NCBI GenBank assembly: GCA_029267315.1
Contig: JAJUJD010000004.1
Span: 1 to 50,994, forward strand
Length of the DNA stretch: 50,994 bases
Source: Alcaligenaceae bacterium
GTDB taxonomy: Bacteria; Pseudomonadota; Gammaproteobacteria; Burkholderiales; Burkholderiaceae_B
Direction of reading: 5' to 3'
A program made the translations under genes and the position numbers. How positions within the stretch are numbered: position 1 is the stretch's first letter; each line of letters opens with the position of its first letter. Positions 1 to 9,295 of the stretch are shown here, one piece after another. The notes under the pieces were generated by a model that worked only from the letters and a program-made list of their open reading frames with translations, did no database searches and was not told where the DNA came from.

Positions 1-1011
1 GGCAACGAAGTCGCCGACCCAGACCTTGGAGAGATCGATCTTGTCCTTGGGAAAGTCCGCCACGTAAGCGGCAAGCGCATTCAGCGCAGTCTGCGGGCCG
101 TCTTCCGGCATGGTGCCATCAGGAGACAGACCGGGCTTGTTCCCTTCCAGACACGCCTTGTAGAGCTCGACATCACCCAGCAGGTAGCCTTCGGGGACAA
201 CCTTTGCGATCTCTTCAGGGCTGGACTTTTGGATCCACTTGTCTGCCCGGACGATGGCGTTGGCCAATGCCTGGACGGTGTTCGGGTTGGACTGAATGAA
301 GGAGCGTTGCGTGTAGAGGCAACCCGACGGCATATTGCCACCGAAGATGTCGATGGTGTCCTTCACCGTGCGCGTATCGGCGATGACCGTGATGAGGTCG
401 TCTTTCTGGAGTGTACCGATAACCGGATCCAGGTTGGCGATGGCGTCGATCTGGCCGGTCCGCATGGCCGTAATTGCGCCCGCGCCACCGCCCACCCCGA
501 TGAAAGAAACGTCGCTGGGTTTGACGCCGTACTTCGAGAGGAAGAAGCTGATCGCCATGTTCGTGGAAGAACCGGGCGCCGTGACACCGATTTTCTTGCC
601 CTTGAGGTCTTCTGGGCTCTTGTAGTTGGGCATAGTCTTCTTGGAGACCGCCAGAACAATCATCGGAGTGAGGCCCTGCTGTACGAAGGAGGAATATTCC
701 TGACCCTTGGACTGCAGATTGATCGTGTGCTCGAAAGCGCCTGACACGACATCCGCACTACCCCCGACCACCGCCTGCAGCGCGCGCGAACCACCCGCGA
801 AATCAAGAATCTTGACGTTCAGCCCTTCATCCTTGAAATAGCCATTGACATCGGCAATGGAAAGCGGGAGGTAGTAAATGAGCGCCTGCCCCCCGACGGC
901 GATGGCCACATCCTTCTTCTCGATGGACTGTGCACGGGCAAGGCCAGGTATCACACCTGCCGCGCCGGCCACGCCAGCCAGCTTGAGTACATCACGACGA
1001 TTGAATGACAT
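1..1011 (-). CDS. ABC transporter substrate-binding protein (NMT1/SsuA-like), 3' end cut by window edge
   Basis: Minus-strand reading from ATG at 1011 stays open to position 1: MSFNRRDVLKLAGVAGAAGVIPGLARAQ (Tat-like signal), then AVGGQALIYYLPLSIADVNGYFKDEGLNVKILDFAGGSRALQAV. Not in the supplied ORF track because it runs off the edge. Confidence 0.85.
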   Translation of the reverse strand, partial: MSFNRRDVLKLAGVAGAAGVIPGLARAQSIEKKDVAIAVGGQALIYYLPLSIADVNGYFKDEGLNVKILDFAGGSRALQAVVGGSADVVSGAFEHTINLQSKGQEYSSFVQQGLTPMIVLAVSKKTMPNYKSPEDLKGKKIGVTAPGSSTNMAISFFLSKYGVKPSDVSFIGVGGGAGAITAMRTGQIDAIANLDPVIGTLQKDDLITVIADTRTVKDTIDIFGGNMPSGCLYTQRSFIQSNPNTVQALANAIVRADKWIQKSSPEEIAKVVPEGYLLGDVELYKACLEGNKPGLSPDGTMPEDGPQTALNALAAYVADFPKDKIDLSKVWVGDFVA

Positions 1012-1077
1012 GTTGAGTCTCCTTTATTGATTTTTTGCTACGTACAGCTCGCGGGTGTCTCTTGGTCTGGTGCCACT

Positions 1078-1686
1078 TCAGGCGCCGCGTCTCTCCATTA
1101 AAGCCCAGGCAATCGTGCCCGCATCGACGTATTCCAGTTCGCTGCCGGCAGGTACCCCGCGCGCCAACCGGGTCACCTTACGCCCGCGTGCACGCAGCAG
1201 TTCGGACAGGTAATGTGCGGTGGTCTCGCCTTCCGGGGTGAAATTGGTCGCCAGTATGACCTCTTCAACCTTTGCTTCGCAAGCGCGGGAGAGTAGCCGG
1301 TCGAACTGAAGCTGATCTGGCCCCACGCCCTCAAGCGGGGCGAGCCGCCCCATTAGCACATAGTAGAGGCCTGTATAGCCGTGGCTGGCCTCAACCATGT
1401 TCTGATCTGCCGGCGTTTCGACCACGCACAGCAGGGAAGGATCGCGCCGGCTGCTTGAGCACATTGCGCAGATCTCTTCTTCCGAAAACCCATTGCACAG
1501 CCGACAGTGACGTATGCCTTCCACCGCATGCAGCAACGTCTCTGCGAGACGAGCCGCCCCTTGAGGGTCGTGCTGCAGCAGGTGGTAAGCCATGCGCCGC
1601 GAGCTGCGCTCGCCCACTCCTGGCAAGCAGCGCAGTGCCTCGATCAAGGCACGCAGCGACTCGGGCTCGGAAATTTGACCGTCCAT
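1078..1686 (-). CDS. recR: Recombination protein RecR
   Basis: [18 protein letters not shown]4 zinc finger [16 protein letters not shown] and Toprim [14 protein letters not shown] motifs; 202 aa. Confidence 0.97.
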   Translation of the reverse strand: MDGQISEPESLRALIEALRCLPGVGERSSRRMAYHLLQHDPQGAARLAETLLHAVEGIRHCRLCNGFSEEEICAMCSSSRRDPSLLCVVETPADQNMVEASHGYTGLYYVLMGRLAPLEGVGPDQLQFDRLLSRACEAKVEEVILATNFTPEGETTAHYLSELLRARGRKVTRLARGVPAGSELEYVDAGTIAWALMERRGA

Positions 1687-2012
1687 CAGAACGGCAATTT
1701 CATTCCCGGCGGCAGGGGAAGGCCGGCCGTGACCGAAGACATTTTTTCCTGCGCCGTGGCTTCGGCCTTGCGCAAAGCATCGTTGAAGGCCGCGGCGACG
1801 AGGTCTTCAAGCATGTCCTTGTCTTCCTCCAGAAGGCTTGGGTCTATATCCACCCGCTTGACGTCATTACGGCAAGTCATGGATACCTTGACCAGGCCAC
1901 CGCCGGCAGCCCCTTCCACCACGATATCGGCCAGGGCTTCCTGGGCCTTCTTCATGTTTTCTTGCATTTGCTGCGCCTGCTTCATCAAGCCGGCGAGTTG
2001 ACCTTTCATCAT
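1686..2012 (-). CDS. ybaB: YbaB/EbfC family nucleoid-associated protein
   Basis: [47 protein letters not shown]; lies between dnaX and recR as in many bacteria. Confidence 0.95.
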   Translation of the reverse strand: MMKGQLAGLMKQAQQMQENMKKAQEALADIVVEGAAGGGLVKVSMTCRNDVKRVDIDPSLLEEDKDMLEDLVAAAFNDALRKAEATAQEKMSSVTAGLPLPPGMKLPF

Positions 2013-2045
2013 ATTGAGTCTTTCCTGTTTGTGTGTCGGTTCAGT

Positions 2046-4019
2046 TCAGGCAGCCCTTTCATCAAGCGCTGCAATCGTGCCAGGAATCACCCGGGCACCG
2101 AATTCATCGATAAAGGCCTGCACCAGAGGATCGTTGGCCACGGCTTCCTCGGCCTCACGCTGGCGTTCCGCTCGGCGCTTCTCTTCCAGGGCTCGTGCAG
2201 TACCACTACCCGTTTCCCCGAACTCGATCTTGAGATTCACCACTTTGCCGAAGTGCTCGGTCAATACAGTACGCAAACGGGCCTGGCCCTGTTTCGCGGC
2301 GAGTGACCATATGGCAACCCGCAAGGTGATGGTGTCATCCTTCACACCTACCCATTCACTCTGACGAGCGAGTTCATCGGCCAGGCCACTGAGCGGCAAG
2401 CTGGCCGCCAGTTCAGGCCATTGTTCAGCTGTCATTCGCGTCAGGCGCGGGCGGGTTGCTGGCTTTTCTTTGACCAACTCGGCAAGGCCCGCGGCACCAA
2501 GGCTGGCGGCAGCAACTTCACCGGAATCGAACTCAACCCCCTCGACTACCGGTTCCCAGCCTCCGTCCTCGTAAGCAGCAGGTTCGAATCCGTCAAAGGC
2601 AGGGAAATCTTCATCCGGGTAGGGAATGTTGGCGACTTCAGTGCCTTCATCGGCAAGCGATGATGACGTCTCTCCAGATGTTGTGTCAGCGTCCTGCAAA
2701 GCGACAGCCGATGCGGGTGATTCAGAGGAGAGTGTAGGCGCTGAAACGGTTCGAGCCGCTTCCTCAGGCAAGTCTTCCCAGGCCGGAACGTCGGGGCCTT
2801 CGTCGGGCAACGAGCCACTTTCCGAGCTTGGACCCGCCTGGTCACCTGTTTCGGAAGGCTGAGTTGGCGCGACAGTGGGCGCGACGGTAGTAGGCCGGGT
2901 TGGTGTGACAGGGGGTGGATTCGGCTGGTGCAAAGATGCCGGTGTAAGCGAGAGCATTCGCAGACAGGCCATCACAAAGCCGGCGTATTCGTCTGGCGCC
3001 AAAGCGAGTTCGCTACGGCTATGGACTGCCACTGAATAGTAAAGCTGGACGAGGTCTGGATGCAGGGCGCTGGCAAGGGCCTCGAGATCGGCCAGGAGCG
3101 GGTCATCTGCAGGCAAACCGCCCGGTACTCGCTGCTGAATCGCAATTCGAGAAAGCATGACGGCCAGATCGGCCAACGCCCCAGTGTAGGAAAGCCCTCG
3201 CCCGGCAAGTTCGTCAGCGACTTCAATCACTCCCGCAGCCTGACCGGCCGACAAGGCCTGCAGCAGCCTGACAAGATGACGCTGGTCAATGGTGCCGAGC
3301 ATTCCCTGGACGGCTTCCAAGGTAAGGTCGCCCGCGCTGTAAGCAATGGCCTGGTCAGTGAGCGAGAGGGCATCCCGCATCGAACCGCCGGCCGCCTGCC
3401 CCAGAAGGCGCAAGGCAGGGTGTTCAAACTTCAGTCCTTCCTGTGTCAGCACATACTGAAGGTGGTCAACAATCGCCTCGACTGTCATGTGCTTCAGATT
3501 GAACTGCAAGCAGCGCGACAGCACCGTGACTGGGATCTTTTGCGGGTCGGTAGTTGCCAGGATGAACTTCACATGCGGAGGCGGTTCTTCCAGCGTTTTC
3601 AGCATGGCGTTGAACGCATGGCCAGTGAGCATGTGCACTTCGTCAATCATGTAGACCTTGAAGCGCGCGCTGCTGGGCGCGTAAACCGCCTGTTCCAGCA
3701 GCTGCGTCATTTCCTCAACGCCGCGGTTCGAAGCGGCGTCCAGTTCAACGTAGTCGACATAGCGGCCTGCATCGATCTCGGTGCAGGCACGACACTGCCC
3801 ACAAGGCCTGGCGCTGATGCCCTGCTCGCAGTTCAGCGATTTTGCGAGTATGCGCGACAGCGTGGTTTTGCCCACACCACGCGTACCGGTGAACAACCAG
3901 GCATGATGTAGGCGTTGAGTGTCCAGGGCATGGGTCAGCGCGCGCACCACGTGGTCCTGACCGACCAGGGTATCGAACGAACGTGGCCGCCACTTGCGTG
4001 CCAGAACCAGATACGTCAT
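2046..4019 (-). CDS. dnaX: DNA polymerase III subunit gamma/tau
   Basis: MTYLVLARKWRPRSFDTLVGQDHVVRALTHAL, Walker A GTRGVGKTT, zinc module CGQCRAC. ORF is open to 4226, but the canonical start is ATG at 4017-4019. Confidence 0.96.
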   Translation of the reverse strand: MTYLVLARKWRPRSFDTLVGQDHVVRALTHALDTQRLHHAWLFTGTRGVGKTTLSRILAKSLNCEQGISARPCGQCRACTEIDAGRYVDYVELDAASNRGVEEMTQLLEQAVYAPSSARFKVYMIDEVHMLTGHAFNAMLKTLEEPPPHVKFILATTDPQKIPVTVLSRCLQFNLKHMTVEAIVDHLQYVLTQEGLKFEHPALRLLGQAAGGSMRDALSLTDQAIAYSAGDLTLEAVQGMLGTIDQRHLVRLLQALSAGQAAGVIEVADELAGRGLSYTGALADLAVMLSRIAIQQRVPGGLPADDPLLADLEALASALHPDLVQLYYSVAVHSRSELALAPDEYAGFVMACLRMLSLTPASLHQPNPPPVTPTRPTTVAPTVAPTQPSETGDQAGPSSESGSLPDEGPDVPAWEDLPEEAARTVSAPTLSSESPASAVALQDADTTSGETSSSLADEGTEVANIPYPDEDFPAFDGFEPAAYEDGGWEPVVEGVEFDSGEVAAASLGAAGLAELVKEKPATRPRLTRMTAEQWPELAASLPLSGLADELARQSEWVGVKDDTITLRVAIWSLAAKQGQARLRTVLTEHFGKVVNLKIEFGETGSGTARALEEKRRAERQREAEEAVANDPLVQAFIDEFGARVIPGTIAALDERAA

Positions 4020-4146
4020 TGAGGATGTAGGCTGATGACAGTCGAAAGGGAAGGGAAAAGTGTACCCGCATTCCGGTGAAGCTGGGAAATGGGCGCTTTT
4101 CGTAGAAATAGAGACGCCGGCGCATATGCGCCGGGCAGATATGAAT

Positions 4147-4241
4147 GGCGAGCCTGACTTCGGCACTGACTCTGCACGACTATGGCTGCTTCGTTCCCGA
4201 CCTGACCAGGTTCGCCGCCGAACCATGCGAAGGGGCCCGCC
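4147..4241 (-). ncRNA. ffs: 4.5S signal recognition particle RNA
   Basis: Minus strand contains GAACCTGGTCAGGTCGGGAACGAAGCAGCCA (SRP RNA domain IV signature). Ends GGCGGGCC...GGCTCGCC are complementary and bound a ~95-nt hairpin. Confidence 0.93.
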
Positions 4242-4377
4242 ACGTAGAAGTTTAACAGGATACCGTTAATCTCGCCGAAAGCTGCACGCCACCATGAACC
4301 GGCCAGGGCTTAGAATGGCTGGCGCCGCCGCATCTTGCGCCGGCTCGAACAGCCCGCCATTTACCCTCGACTCACTC

Positions 4378-5274
4378 ATGGCAGAAACAAGCGACCGCAT
4401 TGACGCCTTTATCGACGCCCTGTGGCTGGAGGACGGCCTGGCGCAAAACACGCTAAGTGCCTATCGACGCGATCTGCAGGCATTTGAAGACTGGCTTACC
4501 CTGACGCATGGCAAGCCCATTACCGCCACGCTGGAGGCAGACATTCAGGAATGGTTTGCTGCCATGCATGCGCGCAGCCGCGCTTCCACGGCCAACCGAC
4601 GGCTGGCATCTCTGCGCCGCTTCTTTCTCTGGGCGCTGCGCCAGGGCCTGGTCGACCACGACCCCTGTCTGAAGCTGCAGGCCTCCCGCCAGCCCCCTCG
4701 TTTTCCCAAAACCTTGAGTGAAGCACAAGTGGAAGCGCTCATGCATGCCCCTGATCACTCCACTACCTTAGGACTGCGCGATCGCGCCATGCTGGAGACG
4801 CTTTACGCCACGGGGCTGCGCGTCAGCGAACTGGTCTCATTGGGGGTATTGGAAGTCAGTCTTGACGACGGCGTGGTTAGGGTCACGCAGGGCAAGGGCG
4901 GCAAGGACAGACTGGTGCCCATGGGCGCTGAAGCTCAGCATTGGGTTGAGCGCTATCTCCGGGAAGCCCGTGGCTCGCTGCTCGGACAGCGCCGATCGGA
5001 CGCGCTGTTCGTCACAGGCCGAGGCGGCCCCATGACCCGCCAAGCCTTCTGGCAGCTCGTGAAGAAATATGCGCTCAGGGCAGGAATCCACGCCCCACTC
5101 TCGCCCCATGTCTTGCGACATGCGTTTGCCACGCATTTGCTGAACCATGGCGCGGACTTGAGGGTGGTGCAGTTGCTGCTGGGGCATGCCGACATTTCAA
5201 CTACCCAGATTTATACTCACGTTGCCCGCGAGCGCTTACGGCAACTGCATGCCAAGCATCATCCCCGGGCGTGA
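4378..5274 (+). CDS. xerD: Site-specific tyrosine recombinase XerD
   Basis: LYATGLRVSELVSL, GKGGKDRLVPMG, HVLRHAFATHLLNHGADLRVVQLLLGHADISTTQIYTH. ORF opens at 4294; ATG at 4378 matches the conserved N-terminus. Confidence 0.93.
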   Translation: MAETSDRIDAFIDALWLEDGLAQNTLSAYRRDLQAFEDWLTLTHGKPITATLEADIQEWFAAMHARSRASTANRRLASLRRFFLWALRQGLVDHDPCLKLQASRQPPRFPKTLSEAQVEALMHAPDHSTTLGLRDRAMLETLYATGLRVSELVSLGVLEVSLDDGVVRVTQGKGGKDRLVPMGAEAQHWVERYLREARGSLLGQRRSDALFVTGRGGPMTRQAFWQLVKKYALRAGIHAPLSPHVLRHAFATHLLNHGADLRVVQLLLGHADISTTQIYTHVARERLRQLHAKHHPRA

Positions 5275-5292
5275 ATACGTCAAAATCTGAAC

Positions 5293-5784
5293 ATGGCTAA
5301 GGACAAACACGTTTCCGAAACCCCGGCAACGCAAATGCTGAAGAAGCTGGGTATCGCCTATACGGAACACCCCTACCAATACGTCGACCATGGCGGCGCT
5401 TTGGAGTCGGCCCGTCAGCTGGGCTTGGATCCGCATCACGTCGCCAAAACACTGATCATGGAAGACGAAAACGCCAAACCACTGATCATTCTCATGCACG
5501 GCGACTGCGAGGTCTCCACAAAGAATCTGGCTCGTCAGATTGGTGCTAAGAAAGTGGCTCCCTGCAAGCCGGAAGTCGCCCAGCGGCATTCCGGCTATAT
5601 GGTTGGCGGCACTTCGCCCTTCGGAACACGGAAAAAAATGCCAGTATGGGTGGAAGCGGAACTGCTGGAGCTGCCGACCATCTACTTGAACGGTGGGCGT
5701 CGCGGCTACTTGGTGGGAATACCGCCCGAGGCACTGGTGAAGGGCCTTGGTGCCCGGCCGGTCAATGTGGCTTTGGAGAAGTGA
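5293..5784 (+). CDS. ybaK: Cys-tRNA(Pro) deacylase, YbaK/EbsC family
   Basis: HGDCEVSTKNLARQIGAKKVAPCKPEVAQRHSGYMVGGTSPFGTRKKMPVWVE, YLNGGRRGYLVGIPP. Confidence 0.9.
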   Translation: MAKDKHVSETPATQMLKKLGIAYTEHPYQYVDHGGALESARQLGLDPHHVAKTLIMEDENAKPLIILMHGDCEVSTKNLARQIGAKKVAPCKPEVAQRHSGYMVGGTSPFGTRKKMPVWVEAELLELPTIYLNGGRRGYLVGIPPEALVKGLGARPVNVALEK

Positions 5785-5786
5785 AC

Positions 5787-5861
5787 TGGCGTCTCCGGCA
5801 GGAATCGAACCTGCAATCTTCCCTTAGGAGGGGAAAGTTATATCCATTTAACTACGGAGAC
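5787..5861 (-). tRNA. tRNA-Arg (anticodon CCT), CCA encoded
   Basis: Minus strand GTCTCCGTAGTTAAATGGATATAACTTTCCCCTCCTAAGGGAAGATTGCAGGTTCGATTCCTGCCGGAGACGCCA; cloverleaf with acceptor GTCTCCG/CGGAGAC and GGTTCGATTCC T arm. Confidence 0.97.
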
Positions 5862-6069
5862 GCAGTGAGCCGGCAATTATAGCGCAGCGCTTGTGCTCCA
5901 AACTAAGTGCTGCGTTGTTTGATCTAGAACACACTTTGGTCAGGGTTACTCCACATTTGTCCGCCGGGTCGCCGTAGAATTGCGCTAGCCCAAGCACCCA
6001 GGCCCGCATCGAGCAACAAGGCTTGCTACAGCCAGCCGCCTGGACGCCGTCCATTCCGTTCACATTTCC

Positions 6070-6630
6070 ATGACCTTCATCTCAACCCTTGTGATTGCCT
6101 TTGCCATGTCCACTGACGCCTTCGCCGCGGCTGTGAGCAAGGGGGCAGCGTTGACCCGGCCGAGGTTCTCCGAAGCATTGCGTACAGGAGCCATCTTCGG
6201 CTTCATTGAGGCATTGACGCCCTTGATTGGCTGGGCCTTGGGGTCGGTCGCGGCTCCCTATGTTCGGGCATGGGACCATTGGATCGCCTTCATTGTGCTG
6301 GGCGCGCTGGGCCTTCGCATGATTTACAACGGCTACAAGGGCGAGGATGGTGACGACACGCCACGCAGCAGACATTCGTTCTGGTTGCTGGCCGCGACCG
6401 GACTTGCCACCAGCATAGATGCCATGGCGGTGGGCGTTACTCTGGCCTTTATTGACAGCAATATCCTCATCACCGCTTTGGCTATCGGCACCACGACCTT
6501 ATTGATGGTGACGCTGGGTGTCATGGTCGGTCGTGTTCTGGGCACGGTGCTTGGCAGACGCGCGGAAATACTTGGTGGTCTTGCTCTGATCTGTATTGGT
6601 TCGCTGATACTGTACGAACACTTGCAGTAG
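6070..6630 (+). CDS. mntP: Manganese efflux pump MntP (DUF204/YebN)
   Basis: [19 protein letters not shown] and [19 protein letters not shown] repeats; ~186 aa, multiple TM segments. Confidence 0.93.
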   Translation: MTFISTLVIAFAMSTDAFAAAVSKGAALTRPRFSEALRTGAIFGFIEALTPLIGWALGSVAAPYVRAWDHWIAFIVLGALGLRMIYNGYKGEDGDDTPRSRHSFWLLAATGLATSIDAMAVGVTLAFIDSNILITALAIGTTTLLMVTLGVMVGRVLGTVLGRRAEILGGLALICIGSLILYEHLQ

Positions 6631-6665
6631 TCCGCCCCGTACTGCATCCGCGAACGCGGGGATAG

Positions 6666-6699
6666 AAAAGAAACGCCGGCTCATGCCGGCGTTTCTTTT
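6666..6699. terminator. Bidirectional intrinsic terminator between convergent mntP and Bug-family SBP genes
   Basis: Perfect 15-bp inverted repeat AAAAGAAACGCCGGC-TCAT-GCCGGCGTTTCTTTT with A/T flanks on both sides. Confidence 0.9.
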
Positions 6700-6744
6700 A
6701 ATGGCCTGCTATGCAGGCCGGTGCAGCCGGTAGCTATACCCTAA

Positions 6745-7740
6745 TTACTTCAGCGAGATGCCACCTTTCTTCACGACATCATGCGCCCAGTCGTACTGTT
6801 CCTTGATTTCCTTGGCGAACTCTTCAGGTGAGTTGCCGGAAGGCGAAGCCCCCTGCTTTTGCAGTGCTTCGACGACATTCGGCTTCTTCAGCGCTTCGGC
6901 GGCCGCGGCATGAAGCTTCTTGATCACAGCGTCCGGCGTGCCAGCAGGTGCAAGAAGGCCATACCATGCGGGATTATTCAGCTCGGGAAACCCTTCTTCG
7001 GCCAGTGTGGGGACATCCTTCAGGCTGTCGAGGCGCTCTGGCCAGGCAATAGCCATCGCCCGCAGGTTACCAGCTTGTATCTGGCCCATGGAAGAAGGCA
7101 GGTTGTCGAACATGATGTCGATCTGGCCGCCCACAGCGTCGGCAACGGCGGGACCTGAACCCTTGTACGGGACGTGCAGGATGTCAGCACCCGTAGACAG
7201 GCGGAAGGCCTCGCCGAACAAGTGAAGCACACTGCAGGTACCGGAGCTTCCGTAGGAATATTTGCCCGGGTTTTCCTTCAGAACCTTCAGGAACTCCTTG
7301 AAGTTCTGCGCGGGGAATTTCGGATTAACTTCGATGACGTTGGGCACGTTGGCGAAGTTGGTCACCGGCATGAAATCTTTCAGCGGATCATAGGGGAGAT
7401 CGTCAGGACGGCAAGCCTTGTTCACCGCCATGGTGGAGACCGTGGCAATGGACAGTGTGTAGCCATCCGGTTTCGCACCGGCAGCTTCCTGGGCACCAAT
7501 CGCCCCGCCAGCACCGCCTTTATTTTCGACCACCATGGTCTGGCCAAGAATCTGGCTCATCTCCTGGGTAACAATGCGCGCCACAATGTCAGTGGAACCG
7601 CCGGGTGCGAACGGCACAATCACGCGAATGGCTTTATTGGGATAATCGTCAGCTGCCAACACTGGTGTACCAAACGCTGCGGCAATGCTGCCCGCGATGG
7701 CCAATGCTGCAAACTTGCTGCCTAGGTGTTTCATATACAC
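6745..7740 (-). CDS. Tripartite tricarboxylate transporter substrate-binding protein (Bug/TctC family)
   Basis: YPNKAIRVIVPFAPGGSTDIVARIV, VENKGGAGGAIGAQEAAGAKPDGYTL; signal peptide; likely start ATG at 7734 or 7740. Confidence 0.93.
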   Translation of the reverse strand: MYMKHLGSKFAALAIAGSIAAAFGTPVLAADDYPNKAIRVIVPFAPGGSTDIVARIVTQEMSQILGQTMVVENKGGAGGAIGAQEAAGAKPDGYTLSIATVSTMAVNKACRPDDLPYDPLKDFMPVTNFANVPNVIEVNPKFPAQNFKEFLKVLKENPGKYSYGSSGTCSVLHLFGEAFRLSTGADILHVPYKGSGPAVADAVGGQIDIMFDNLPSSMGQIQAGNLRAMAIAWPERLDSLKDVPTLAEEGFPELNNPAWYGLLAPAGTPDAVIKKLHAAAAEALKKPNVVEALQKQGASPSGNSPEEFAKEIKEQYDWAHDVVKKGGISLK

Positions 7741-7842
7741 TCACTCCTTTGAAAATTCCTCCTCGTGGGAGGATTGAGGCCGGATTCTAGCGAAATTTTT
7801 CCGGTTCGAATAAAGATTTTTTCGTCCACCGTGGCCCTATAA

Positions 7843-8739
7843 ATGACCATCGTATCGCTGGTACTTCCTGACTTTCTTCTGATCGCTCTCGGGTGGTGCC
7901 TGCTGCACCTGCTTAACTATAAAGCTGACTTTTTCAGTACCGCAGAAAAGCTGGTTTACTTTGTTCTGTTTCCGGCCCTGCTGTTTGCCTCCATCGTGCG
8001 GGCACCGCTGAGCCTTGGCGATGCCTCCACGCTCATGGTCGCGACCTTCACACTCATGGCAGCCGGCATTGCCCTGGCCTGGCTGGCCGTACCGGTCTTG
8101 AAACCTGACTCTGTAGTCCAGGCTTCGCTCGCGCAATGCGCCTACCGCTTCAACACATATATGGGGCTATCGATTTCTTTGAGCCTGGCTGGCCAGGACG
8201 GGCAGTCCATCATGGCCATCATTGTCGGCTGCGCTGTCCCGTTGGCCAATATTGCGGCTGTGACCGGCCTGGCGAAACGACAGGATAACCGGATTTTGGT
8301 GGAATTGTTTCGAAATCCGTTAATCCTGGCAACGGTTGCAGGCCTTGCGTGCAACCTTGGAGGCGTCGTTATTCCTGCCTTCGCCATGGACACTCTGCAG
8401 CGCTTGGGTTCGTGTGCGATAGCACTGGGGCTCATCTGTGTGGGCGCCACACTGTCTGTCAACGGCCTGGCGTCCGCGGCGCGTGTGATGAGCTGGATGA
8501 TCGCCGTGCGTCTGTTTGCCATGCCTTGCGTCGCCTTGCTGATTGGATGGCTATTGCCGCTGTCGCCCCTCGAGCGGCAGATGCTCTTGCTGTTCAGCGC
8601 GCTGCCGACCGCTTCGACCGCCTACATCCTGGCAGTTCGAATGGGTGGAGACGGGCGTAGCGTGGCTGCGACAATGTCTCTGACAACCATGTTATCAGCT
8701 GTGACGATTCCCCTGTGGCTGTATCTGAGTGCATTCTGA
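7843..8739 (+). CDS. AEC (auxin efflux carrier) family transporter
   Basis: Polytopic protein with FFSTAEKLVYFVLFPALLFASI and FSALPTASTAYILAVRMGGDGRSVAATMSLTTMLSAVTIPLWL. Confidence 0.85.
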   Translation: MTIVSLVLPDFLLIALGWCLLHLLNYKADFFSTAEKLVYFVLFPALLFASIVRAPLSLGDASTLMVATFTLMAAGIALAWLAVPVLKPDSVVQASLAQCAYRFNTYMGLSISLSLAGQDGQSIMAIIVGCAVPLANIAAVTGLAKRQDNRILVELFRNPLILATVAGLACNLGGVVIPAFAMDTLQRLGSCAIALGLICVGATLSVNGLASAARVMSWMIAVRLFAMPCVALLIGWLLPLSPLERQMLLLFSALPTASTAYILAVRMGGDGRSVAATMSLTTMLSAVTIPLWLYLSAF

Positions 8740-8749
8740 GGAAGGAATC

Positions 8750-9295
8750 ATGATTGACGCACGTTCGCCGACCTCCCCCGTTTCATTGACTTTGCCAGAC
8801 GAACAGGCTACGGAAGCGCTCGCCGCCTCGTTTGCGCCCTTGCTGTGCGGGCAACAAGTGGGCGTCCCAAAAGGGGGGCGAATTCACCTGCGCGGTGACC
8901 TTGGGGCGGGCAAAACATCCTTTGTTCGGGCACTTTTGCGGGCCAGCGGAATACAAGGTCGCATAAAAAGCCCCAGCTATGCGCTACTTGAAAGCTATAA
9001 TCTTTCTAGCTTACACTTCTATCACCTTGATTTTTATAGATTTAGCGATTCGCGCGAATGGCTGGATGCCGGGTTTAGGGACATTCTGCAAGACGATTCC
9101 ATTGTTCTTATTGAATGGCCGGAGCAAGCGGGTGAGCTCTTGCCACCCCCCGACCTGGACATACAAATCAAGCACGAGGACGAAGGGCGCAGCGCTGTAC
9201 TGACGCCGTACAGCGATAAAGGATCACTATGGCTGACGACTCTCTTTCCCGCCAAGCCGGCACCCCACCTGCCGACCTCACAAGACGGCGCCTGA
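8750..9295 (+). CDS. tsaE: tRNA threonylcarbamoyladenosine biosynthesis ATPase TsaE
   Basis: Walker A LRGDLGAGKTSFVRALLR, SPSYALLESYN, FYHLDFYRF, LIEWPE; ATG at 8750 inside ORF 8729-9295. Confidence 0.92.
   Translation: MIDARSPTSPVSLTLPDEQATEALAASFAPLLCGQQVGVPKGGRIHLRGDLGAGKTSFVRALLRASGIQGRIKSPSYALLESYNLSSLHFYHLDFYRFSDSREWLDAGFRDILQDDSIVLIEWPEQAGELLPPPDLDIQIKHEDEGRSAVLTPYSDKGSLWLTTLFPAKPAPHLPTSQDGA

Noticed and set aside
1272-2306. Long plus-strand ORF (344 aa) over recR-ybaB-dnaX
   Set aside because: Antisense to three confidently identified genes; low-complexity Arg/Ala/Ser-rich composition typical of shadow ORFs in GC-rich DNA.
2046-4019. Programmed -1 frameshift in dnaX (tau/gamma)
   Set aside because: No A AAA AAG-type slippery heptamer found by reading the gene; the ORF continues into a tau-type C-terminus.
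4016-4243. 75-aa ORF upstream of dnaX
   Set aside because: It is the 4.5S RNA read as protein (GEPGQVGNEAA is the SRP domain IV sequence).
5787-5861. tRNA-Arg(CCT) as an integration site with flanking island
   Set aside because: No integrase of island type, no direct repeat of the tRNA 3' end seen, and flanking genes are housekeeping; xerD nearby is the chromosomal dimer-resolution recombinase.
5880-6069. yybP-ykoY (Mn2+) riboswitch upstream of mntP
   Set aside because: Expected for some mntP genes, but I could not find the conserved core motifs in the leader; a covariance-model search would decide.
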